DNA of 64,000 nt, from the NCBI RefSeq assembly GCF_024679095.1, contig NC_066522.1, positions 12,572,753-12,636,752 of the forward strand, given 5' to 3'. Below are positions 55,598-64,000 of the stretch, piece by piece. The notes beneath the pieces were generated by a model. The model saw only the letters and a list, made by a program, of their open reading frames with translations, did no database searches and was not told the DNA's origin. This DNA comes from Eriocheir sinensis. Taxonomy: Eukaryota > Arthropoda > Malacostraca > Decapoda > Varunidae. How positions within the stretch are numbered: the stretch's first letter is position 1; every line of letters starts with the position of its first letter. The position numbers and the translations under genes are program-made.

Positions 55598-55675
55598 CTT
55601 GGCGTTGTAAGGTGGGCGAGGCGACGCATCCCCCGGCGTATGCCCCCATTGATTGATGATGATTGATTGGTATTC
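55598..55675 (+). mobile_element. Very short RTE-type 3' tail with intact C-terminal codons
   Basis: Encodes 'WRCKVGEATHPPAYAPI', the conserved end of the RTE-like polymerase, directly followed by 'ttgattgatgatgattgatt'. Only about 80 bp remain, so it is an extreme 5' truncation. Confidence 0.8.
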
Positions 55676-55839
55676 CTATGTTCACGCGCACGGCCTTTTC
55701 TATCACTAAAATCACATCTATTTCATATTATATCCATTATGGCAGTTTAGTTTTGTTACGCAGCTGCCTGTTTTTTTTTTTTTTTGTGTGTGTGTATGTG
55801 TTTGTCAAGGTATCTGTTTGTCATTATGTCTGCCAAACT

Positions 55840-56135
55840 GTTTGTCTCTATATCAATCTATCTGTTTGTGTGTCTGCCTTTTTTTCCTGTTTCTTTGATC
55901 CTGTTTTTCTATCTGTTTTTTTCTATCATTCTGGTTGCGGCTGCCTGTTTGTCTGTCTCTTTGCCTTTCTTTCTCTCTATCTGTCTGTCTGCCTCTGTCT
56001 GTCTCTCTGTCTGTGCCTGCCTGTATATCTGCATGTCTCTATTTTTCTGTCTGTCTATCTGTTTTTCTGTCTGTTTGGCTGTCTATCCGTCTTTCTATCT
56101 ATCTGTCTGTGTCTGTCTACCTGTCTGTCTGGCTG
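55840..56135. repeat. (TCTG)n-rich degenerate microsatellite
   Basis: TCTG, TCTA and TTTC tetranucleotides dominate. The cysteine/serine/valine-rich frames are by-products. Confidence 0.88.
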
Positions 56136-56639
56136 TGACCACTAATGTCAGCACCTCCACCACCCGCACCGCCATCACATGCTCGGTCATGCGCGCCCGC
56201 TGATCGGGGCAGGGACCGGGTTTTAATGGGAGGCTGGGGCGGAGATGTTTTGAAGAATTATAGTGGTTGTTGTTCTTGGTGTAATTTCCTATAATGTCCC
56301 AGGAACTACGTGGTTAAACAGCTTATTCGTTTTATCTATTAATTTATCTATTTTGCGTCGTACTATGTAACAAACTATTCGCTCTCCTACTCGCTATGAT
56401 TTATTTTTTTACCATTTCTTATTCTTTTTTACTCTTTTTACTGCTATTTTTATTACTTAAGGAGAAGTGCTTAGCGGACTCTTGTTTTCATTTTGGAGTT
56501 TGTAACATACGATTATATTCTGAATGTTGTGTAGGCCTATGAGTATCTTGATTTTTTTTTTCTTTCTATATCTATTCTTTCGTTTGCTTAGGTTGAGTTT
56601 TAGCGTTGTGTATTGGATATGATAGCTGACTCTAGTGTT

Positions 56640-56674
56640 GTAGCAGTAGTAGTAGTAGTAGTAGTTTTTATTGT

Positions 56675-56710
<36 letters not shown>

Positions 56711-56775
56711 CACCACCATTTCCACCATTATCACCACCACCACCACCATCACCGCCACTACCATCACCACCACTA
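56640..56775. repeat. (TAG)n, (CTA)n, (CCA)n compound array
   Basis: A TAG array is followed by the inverted-sense CTA array and then CCA/ATC units. TAG and CTA are complementary, so the two arrays can form a hairpin around 'tttttattgtta'. Confidence 0.9.
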
Positions 56776-57169
56776 CGCCTAATAATGAGGATAATAACTC
56801 GTGGGGGACTTTTGGGACATTTAAAGTTGGCGGGTTGAGGCCTAGGCGGCGATGGAGACCCCCTGGCGGCCATCCATCGAACTACGGAATGCTCGCCGGG
56901 CACACACACATACACACACACACACATCTTATAGCACGTTTGTCGAGGCAAAATCCATGACAGCCAACCAGACACAACCACACTATGAAAAATAACGCAG
57001 AAAATAACCCATAACTCATCCAGAGACACGAAATAAGGGAGTTCTAGCGAGAGAGATGTGTGCTGGGAAGGGGGTCATAGCCCTATACAGGCCTCCCCTT
57101 TTTGGACTAGTGTAGGTGTAGGACACTGGGAAATACACTAATGAGGAGAGAATAAATAGATATGCGGTT

Positions 57170-57480
57170 ATAGTGATAATAAAGGAGTTTAAAAGAATAG
57201 ATGAAGTGTTGCATTCTGGGATGTATGAGTCCCCCCTCCTCTTCCTCCTCCTCCTCCTCCCAAGTATTAGATAAAATAACTAAAGCCAACCATAATATAG
57301 GCAAAGGAAGAGGATAAAAAGACATGAAATAATAATAAAAAGGAGTTTAAAAGAGGAGGTGAAGTGTTGCATTCTGGGAAAGGTGTTTGAGCCCCCCTTC
57401 CACCTCCTCCTCCTCCTCTTCCTCTTCCTCCTCCCCTCCACCACCTCCTCCTCCTCCTCCTCCTCCAGTAGTGGCGAATG
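57170..57480. repeat. Duplicated (TCC)n-containing block
   Basis: 'aaggagtttaaaag', then 'gaagtgttgcattctggga', then 'gagccccc' and a TCC array occur at 57181-57260 and again at 57340-57475. This is a direct duplication of roughly 160 bp with expanded TCC arrays. Confidence 0.8.
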
Positions 57481-57549
57481 TGAAGTAGGAGGAGGAGACT
57501 GTGGACTAGAGCGGCTCCTATTCCTCCTATTCTTCCCCACCCTATCCTG

Positions 57550-57910
57550 TGCCTCTCCCTTGAAGGTCTTAGCGCCTCGAGAGTAGCCCGGAGGAGGAGG
57601 ACCATGCTAGGACTGGAGGAGGAGAGGCCGAGGAGGGCGTGAGGGCCGAGGAGGAGGACAGAGTGACTCGCCAGGAGGAGGAGGAGGAGAAGAAGAAGAG
57701 GAGGCCTGGCTTGTTTACAGTGGTGGCTCAGCTGGTGCAGGAGGTTCAGGGGGTTCTTAGGCCTCCCTCAGTGCTCCTCCCTCCTGCAGCAGTGCGTCCC
57801 TGGGCCCATGTGAGTCCCTGAGGCTGCCAAGGTCCGTCCCGCCAGCCCTTGGACAGGCAGGCAGACAGACAGACCATCCAGCGTATCTGTCTACCTATCC
57901 CTGTACGTAC
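57550..57910 (+). promoter_or_regulatory. Candidate 5' exon upstream of the 150-bp tandem array
   Basis: A GC-rich, GAGGAG-rich block ends at TAC|gtaagttggt, a near-perfect donor (57910|57911). The same donor sequence is then repeated in each unit of the following array. This would fit the first, probably non-coding, exon of a gene lying to the right. No partner exon was identified in the window. Confidence 0.3.
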
Positions 57911-58795
57911 GTAAGTTGGTGTCCTCTCTGTGTATCGGCCTAGATAGTTTATTGCCATTATTAGTGTGAGAAAGAGTGAGTTTGAGTGTTAGTGTGACAG
58001 TATACCTCTAGTTTCCCCTCCTCCTCCTCCTCCTTCAGGTTCTCTTATTTGGTATGTTCGTAAGTTGGTGTCCTCTGTATGTGTTGGTCTAGATATTTTA
58101 TTGCCATTATTAGTGTGAGAAAGAGTGAGTTAGAGTGTTAGTGTGACAGTATACCTCTAGTTTCCCCTCCTCCTCCTCCTTCAGGTTCTCTTATTTGGTA
58201 TGTTCGTAAGTTGGTGTCCTCTGTACGTGTTGGTCTAGATAGTTTATTGCCATTATTAGAGTGAGAAATAGAGTGAGTTAGAGAATAAGTGTGACAGTAG
58301 GCTTATACCACTAGTTTCCCCTCCTCCTCCTCCTTCAGGTTCTCTTATTTGGTATGTTCGTAAGTTGGTGTCTGTACGTGTTGGTCTAGATAGTTTATTG
58401 CCATTATTAGAGTGAGAAATAGAGTGAGTTAGAGAATAAGTGTGACAGTAGGCCTATACCTCAAGCTTCCTCCTCCTTCAGGTTCTCTAATTTGGTGTGT
58501 TCGTAAGTTGGTGTCTGTATGTGTTGGGCTAGATAGTTTATTGCCATTATCAGAGTGAGAAATAGAGTGAGTTAGAGAATAAGTGTGACAGTAGGCTTAT
58601 ACCTCTAGTTTCCCCTCCTCCTCCTCCTTCAGGTTCTCTTATTTGGTATGTTCGTAAGTTGGTGTCTCAGTATGTGTTAGTCTAGATAGTTTATTCCTAT
58701 TATTAGAGAGAAAGAGAGTGAGAGTATTATTATGACAGTTTACCATAGTCTCCCATCCTCTTCCTCCTTCTCCTCCTTCAGGTTCTCATATTTTA
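57911..58795. repeat. Tandem array of six units of 143-154 bp
   Basis: 'gtaagttggtgtc' recurs at 57911, 58060, 58206, 58360, 58503 and 58653. Each unit also contains 'tagtttattgcc', 'gagtgagttagag', 'gtgacagta' and a CTCCTCCTCC tract ending 'ccttcag'. A final partial unit ends near 58795. Most units are close in sequence. The spacing varies through the pyrimidine tract and the GAGTGAG segment. Confidence 0.93.
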
Positions 58796-58799
58796 AGGC

Positions 58800-59610
58800 T
58801 CAGTCAGGGAGGTTCTTCTGTGGGTGTGCTCAGTGGAGGTTCTTGGCATTGGGAGGTGTACATTCCGTGTTGCCTTTGAAGCTACTCAGTGTTCGCTTTT
58901 GATTTGTGTCATCTAGGTTAGGTTTGGGTGAGTACTATATATTGGTGAGGTGTCATGGCACAGGTTATCGGGTGGGTGTTATCTAGCGTAGGCATGACAT
59001 GGGGGTGTACACATTGTTTGTTGTGCTGTGAGTATTTTTTGTGTGAACTTTCCATATATTTTGATGTAGAGTTTATAAGGATGGGATTGTCAAATGAGTT
59101 GACACGTGAATGATTATTATTGGCATCTGTAGGTTAGATTGTATTCACCTGTCTTTTAGTACCCTGATGAGATATCAAGAAGGGCAGCTTCCCTCAAGGT
59201 CACTAAAAGATAGGTGATTATATTTTTGTTACCTCCCTATTGTGGGGTCTGCCCCCTCATATGGGCAGGTCCTTTTACATCAATGTACACAAAAATATTG
59301 TGTTACCCCAATGAGCATGAGGTGTCTTTTTGTCTCAATGAACCCCATTGTTACCCCAGTGAACATGAAATGTTTTTTTTACCTCTTTGATCCTGGATTA
59401 CAAACTGTACTTCAGTGTTCATTGAGCTAAAAAGACAGCTTTTTTATTTCAACGAACATTGGGGTGCTGTGTGCAATTGGGGATCATTGGGGTACAGGGG
59501 GGTATTAGTGACATAAAAAACAATATCTGCGTTGATGTGTTGTGGGTTATCTTTGGGGTAAAAAGTATTTTTTCCCTACTTTTTCTATGGCAACACTTTC
59601 AAATGTTGCA
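58800..59610. other. No supportable gene; loosely repeated CAATGA/ACCCC motifs
   Basis: 'ttaccccaatgagcatgagg' near 59304 and the inverted 'tcattggggta' near 59485 could be arms of a decayed inverted-repeat element. I see no coding evidence. Confidence 0.35.
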
Positions 59611-59611
59611 T

Positions 59612-59690
59612 AGTTCATGAACACCAACTCTGACTATACGGGCATGTGGCATGCTACCTGGAAACTGAGAGTGGTGATTAGTTTGGTCAA
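59612..59690 (+). mobile_element. RTE-type polymerase scrap
   Basis: 'acaccaactctgactatacgg' followed by 'gcatgtggcatgctacctgg' parallels the 'LRLYGHVA' segment seen at 61665-61700 in the larger RTE copy. Too short to classify further. Confidence 0.45.
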
Positions 59691-60489
59691 TCAAAATTGG
59701 AAAAAAAAAGGGACATGATCACCTATTATTTCCTAATGAAAGCAACTATAGTAAAGGCCAATTGAATGTACTTCTCCTTCTGCTTCAAAATCATGGACAC
59801 TGTTGATCTGTTGAGCACTGCCTGGCTGGCTGGTAGATATCTGGTGATGTTTTAAAAAAAATTTATTATGGGCATATTTGAAAATTGATATGGACATAGA
59901 TAGGATTGCATGTCGTAAGAACAAAAAAGGTTATGCATTTTGAAATACTGAAAGAGCTAAATATTCAATAATGAATGGTCAAATAGCAGGGGTATACTGT
60001 AGCTACTTACAGTAACCACTGGTGAGAGGATTGGAAATTGGAATGAGCAGTGTCAGGGGACAGGGGAGATTCTTGATGAGAGACTCATGGGAACAAGATC
60101 ACATACTGTATTTGATAAATCACAATGTGCTTATATTTATGTGTTGTTTACTGACCTTAAGGTATGCTTTCATGGTGGGGGCTTTATTCCCTCAAGTGCT
60201 GGGGCAGTGCACAATGCGCAGTTGTGCACTGTTATGCTGCGGTGAATAATGTTTGTGTATTGCTCACTGCATGAAACCTTGTGCAGTGTTGCACTCTTGC
60301 ATATGAAAAAGCAGGTGCCCAAATGCAAAATTAGTTGAACTTCATGACCTTGTGTAACACCAACATAAGTTTCAACAGGGGAAACTTACTGCCTATGTAA
60401 ATCTCAAGATTCGACTCCATGCATCACAAGGCATTCTGGGATGTTCTACAGATCTGTGGAATTCTTGTAAGGATTATTGACCTGATGAG

Positions 60490-60655
60490 TGCATGAGGAG
60501 ATGAAGCTTCTGGAACTGAAGGTCTCCTGGACTTGGGATGGACAGGTCAGCTGCATGGGAGCTTGCTCAAGAGGACCACCGGGAGTATGGACAGCGAGTG
60601 AGTGAAGCGATGCACCCCCTGGCGTATGCTCTTCATTAGTTAATTAGTTTGTGTC
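60490..60655 (+). mobile_element. RTE-type 3' tail, intact C-terminus
   Basis: An in-frame end runs 'MDRSAAWELAQEDHREYGQR', then 'VSEAMHPLAYALH' and a stop at about 60636-60638. A TTAGTTAATTAGTT tail follows. A second, longer RTE copy begins directly after it. Confidence 0.8.
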
Positions 60656-60659
60656 CTTT

Positions 60660-61940
60660 ACTCAGGGACTGAGAGTTCAGTGAAGTTGGGGGAGGCATTT
60701 CCAGGTTATTCCCTGTTACTTCAAGAATGAGGCAGGGGTGCATCCTTGCAGGCAAAGCTGCTGATCAAAGTTATTGTGGAGCATCTGTTGGCAACATCAA
60801 GGCCACTGACCTTGTTTTGGCTAATGTTGCTGCACTTCTCACGGAAATGTTTGAGGTCCTGGTGTTGGCACTCAAAGTGCTGCATGAGGAGGCGAAGCCC
60901 CTGGGACTGAAGGTCTCTTTGGCCAAAACCAAGGTCCAGTCATTTGGAGGCTTGCTGGATGACACAATTCAGTCTGTTTATGCATGTGGTAAGGATGTTG
61001 AGGTCACCAAAAGTTGCACATGTCTTGTGTAGTGCATAACAATATTATGTCTTACCAGGAAGTCACTAAATGGATTGGCCTGACCCACAATTTTATGGAC
61101 TCACTCAACACGAGTATATGGTGTTGCTGATATCTATGCAGGCGGACAAAGATTTGAATCTTAAGTTGCTTGTGCTCTTACTGTATGACTGTGAGACATG
61201 AACACTGAATAGTGACTTGGAGAGGCTTGCCGATTCTTTGGGAGGCAGTGTCTGAGTGGTTAGTGTTCAGGCCCCACATTCACCGTGTTTTGGACGATGC
61301 GGGTTTGAATCTGCCGCTACCACCTGGGATTTTTCAGTCACCCCCGAGTTGCCTAAGACTACCCACATGCTGACCTGAAGACCACCTATCAATCCGGACT
61401 CTAGAGGAACTGTTCAAGTACCTAAATCAAGACTGAGCTCTGGGGGGCACCATGAGCCAAGAATTGATGGCGCCGCTGTAAACATTTCCCTGCGCTATGA
61501 CGGGCTTGGGCCAACCACCAACCCTCCAATAAAAAGCCTACCGACATTTTAGGAAAAAAAAAAAAAAAAAAAAAGAAAACTTTGCAGGATCATGGAATGA
61601 CTTTATGTTGAACCAGCGACTACTCTGTGAAAGTGAATCGAGGTTTCTTGCCAGCTTAGTCTGTGAATGCCAACTTTGGCTATATGGGCACGTGTCATGC
61701 TTCCTGGATGTTGTTCCTGCTCATAAGGCTGTTTCTTTCTGTACAAGACACCCCAGATTGGAGGAGACCAAGGAGAAGCCCACGTAACTCACGACTGGTT
61801 GATTGATCTTGCCAGGAGGGACTTAGGAGGGATAGGGTAGCTGTGTGGGGGCTTGTTAACGGGGGCTGTCGGGAGTGAAGGTGGCGAGTGAATGAAGCGA
61901 CATGCCCCCAGGCGTATGGTCCCTGTTAGTTATTTGCACT
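60660..61940 (+). mobile_element. RTE-type retrotransposon, RT to 3' end, interrupted by a SINE
   Basis: The RT part is at 60665-61030. It has 'MRQGCILAG', 'QSYCGASVGNIKATDLVLAN' and 'EAKPLGLKVSLAKTKVQSFG'. The normal F/YADD catalytic box has decayed to 'LANV', so it is inactive. The thumb and C-terminus follow: 'EVTKWIGLTHNFMDSLNTSI', 'LLYDCETWTLNSDLERL', then after the SINE 'LCRIME', 'NQRLLCESES' and 'QLWLYGHVS'. It ends with the 'atgcccccaggcgtatgg' tail near 61900-61930. Confidence 0.85.
61241..61575 (+). mobile_element. tRNA-derived SINE (family 2) nested in the RTE element
   Basis: The head 'ggcagtgtctgagtggttag' (A box) and 'gcgggtttgaatctg' (B box) are followed by the same body as the 36722-37024 copy ('taccacctgggatttttcag', 'atgacgggcttgggccaacc') and a poly(A) tail of about 20 bases. 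It splits the RTE frame between 'ADSL' and 'LCRIM', so it inserted later than the RTE copy. Confidence 0.9.
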
Positions 61941-61944
61941 TGTG

Positions 61945-63600
61945 CACCTGCCCAGTGTATTGTGCAGTGCACAGTCAACAAGACATGTGGTATTGGGTGC
62001 TGCCTGCATGACTGGACAAGGGGTAGGGAAGGCTCGGGCAGGTTGTGAAGGTTCTAAATGTTTGGGGGAGGGCAATATCCACAGTCTAATGATTTGTTAG
62101 GGTGTGGATATTTTCTTTAGCTAAATAATATGCTTTAATGATTATTGTAAGAAAATGTATATTTTCTTGCATATCTATATTCAATTATTATCAATAAAAT
62201 CTCTTTGAGAAAATAAAAATGCTGATAAAAGTAAAACTGTCAACATCACTGCCTTTGGTTCCCTGCCCCTCTGCTCAATCCTCAGATTGAACTTCCATCA
62301 GTTAACAATGCCTTGCCCCAGTCCTGCCACCGTAGTGTGTGAACTGAATCATTTTGTGATGAAGGGCACGAAACAAGAGAAGAGTCAGAAGACCTCACCA
62401 GCTCCTGTCTCCACCTTGCCAAAACAATATCATTTAGTTGTCTCAATAACCAAGAGAGCTTAGAAATAATAGAAAATAATAGTAAAAAGTAAGCATGATA
62501 ATTAAAGTAAATATCAGTAATTCCCACAAGTATATGCATGGTTTGCACTTATGCTGTGTGGCATTGTGCAAGTTAACTAATAGTCAGATTGCATACCTAT
62601 GGTTGTGCATGGTAATGAAATGTGGATTGTGCATTGTTCTTGCACAAGGTCCTTTCTTGGTTGTGATGCCCACCACTGCCCCTTAGTGTCACTTAAGCTG
62701 CATCCCTTTGGAACCGTGGCACATTGAAATGTTTCCTATGGTTTTCATGGTGAATTGCCTTTTGTCCGTGATGCATTAAGATACATCAGAAAACCTAGAT
62801 GGATCATGGAAGTAATTACTGGTTATAAAAAGAAATACAGGCTCATCCTTTCTCCTGCTCTCCAAAATGTGCAGGTAGCTGTATCTCAAAATATAATATC
62901 AACTAACCCAATCTGACCTAATTTAGATTGACCTAATCTGGTTCATAACCTGAATGACCCTAGTCTCTCTTTCTCATTGGATATTTATGCTGTCTCCTCA
63001 GTTGTCTATGTCCTTGGAGTCTATATGTTATGCCAAATAGTCTTATTTTTAAGAATTATAAAGCTGTTCAGTATTTGACTTACAAGGTATAGTTATAACA
63101 TTACTATGATATTGTAGTGTAGTGTATGATTAATATGAAAGGGTTTGTCAACAGATTTTTCTAGTTGAGTAATTTTCTGCCATAATCCTTTTAAGTTTTC
63201 AAAGGTTTCTTGTAATAATGGGGCACCAGTTTAAGGCCATAAGGTCACTAATTCCATGGTTACGTCAATGCAGAGGAAGGGGAAGATGGTAATGGAGAGA
63301 TGAGCAGTAGAGTATAAAAGTAACCATAATGATTATCATGAACATGTTTAATGTATCACAAAATATTACTTTATTTTTCATAATTACCTTGAAACATTGT
63401 ACTTTGGTCACAGGGTAATTTAAGTGTGTTTTGATGACTTTCTTCATGCTTGTAAAATTAACAGCTTCATTATTTCTCGCTGCTATGTTGCTTGGTTTGG
63501 TGACTGTTTAGATAGCTAGTTGTGAGTAAACAGTCTGATACTAGCCATATGTAGTTGATATAACATCATTAGCCCCTTTCTTTTTTACTCTACACACAAT
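61945..63600. other. About 1.65 kb without a supportable gene
   Basis: AT-rich sequence with short open frames only. AATAAA hexamers at about 62191 and 62212 are not linked to any coding exon. Confidence 0.4.
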
Positions 63601-63632
63601 AACACACACACATACACACACACACACATGCA
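63601..63632. repeat. (CA)n microsatellite
   Basis: A CA/CATA array directly left of the SINE head. Confidence 0.92.
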
Positions 63633-63635
63633 TAT

Positions 63636-63872
63636 GGGGCTCTGTAGTGCAGTGGTTAGCATGCTCGCTTCACACTTGAGGAGTCTTCCTTAATTCGTGC
63701 TCCCTGTGCACCAGTAGTGAATGGAAACTGGCTGTCGGTCAAGGGTTGTGTCCCGTCTCCTGGGTGTGTGGGTATGATGTGAGGTTTCCGTCATACCCAA
63801 AGATCCATCACCTGAGCTCCAGACTCATTTAAGGATCGCAAATCAATCACGTGATCAGACCGTGGTGAGTCA
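63636..63872 (+). mobile_element. tRNA-derived SINE (family 3)
   Basis: The head 'tagtgcagtggttagcatgc' is a good A box. The B box is decayed ('taattcgtgctcc'). The body has 'gtgtcccgtctcctgggtgt' and inverted 'gtatgatgtgag/gtcatacccaaag' segments, and ends at a short CA array. It differs from the other two SINE families in its body. Confidence 0.7.
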
Positions 63873-63904
63873 CACACACACAAATATATACACACTTACC
63901 TACC

Positions 63905-63945
63905 TGTACTTATTTTATTTATTTATTTATTTATTTTTTACATCA
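63905..63945. repeat. (TTTA)n microsatellite
   Basis: About nine TTTA units near the right edge. The last 55 bases show no feature. Confidence 0.9.
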
Positions 63946-64000
63946 TCTGCATCTTTCTAGACTATATGATAAACTGGTGCCAGAAAATTATCACCACCTT

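Noticed and set aside
55663..56203. Cys/Ser/Val-rich membrane-like frames
   Set aside because: Produced by the TCTG/TTTC tetranucleotide repeat. All frames look alike.
61241..61320. tRNA gene
   Set aside because: A and B boxes are present but there is no acceptor-stem pairing. The head leads into a SINE body. The same applies at 16590-16655, 36950-37024 and 63636-63710.

Overview
The window is eukaryotic. Its genes are split by introns with GT...AG borders, and simple repeats are extremely dense: (AG)n, (GT)n, (TA)n, (ATT)n, (GAG)n and degenerate (TGAC)n. It also carries many non-LTR retrotransposon remnants, tRNA-derived SINEs and short inverted-repeat elements. The mix of repeats and the arthropod-like proteins suggest a decapod crustacean, probably a crab. 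This is an inference from style, not from a database match.

Layout. Bases 1-5,370 are repeats and satellite-like DNA with no supportable gene. Bases 5,385-7,415 (minus) hold the last two visible exons of a multi-pass membrane protein that could be a gustatory-receptor-like chemoreceptor. Its first exon was not found. Bases 7,640-14,500 are minisatellites, microsatellites and retroelement pieces, plus one hairpin-rich block (13,790-14,060) that I cannot assign. Bases 17,409-27,142 (plus) hold a complete nine-exon gene for a 462-residue secreted or membrane leucine-rich-repeat protein with a C-terminal membrane anchor. It resembles the arthropod halfway / singed-wings group. Its introns carry a retroelement with a PHD-like finger, a second non-LTR element and a pogo-like MITE. 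Bases 27,143-30,720 look like a long 3' UTR or quiet flank. Bases 32,360-37,020 are again mobile-element debris. Bases 37,724-46,487 (plus) hold a complete 13-exon class-1/2 aldehyde dehydrogenase with all catalytic residues present. Bases 46,500-64,000 contain no gene I can prove. They hold two candidate 5' exons, a 150-bp tandem array, RTE-type retroelement copies (one carrying a nested SINE) and many microsatellites.

Most notable point. The aldehyde dehydrogenase has two alternative 3' ends that encode nearly the same tail, Val-Pro-Ser-Lys. Reading through the last large exon gives ...VPSKMS. Splicing to a tiny distal exon gives ...VPSKL, a canonical peroxisomal targeting signal. This suggests one gene supplying both cytosol and peroxisome.

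The two complete genes and the partial receptor share no obvious pathway. They look like ordinary neighbours separated by repeats.
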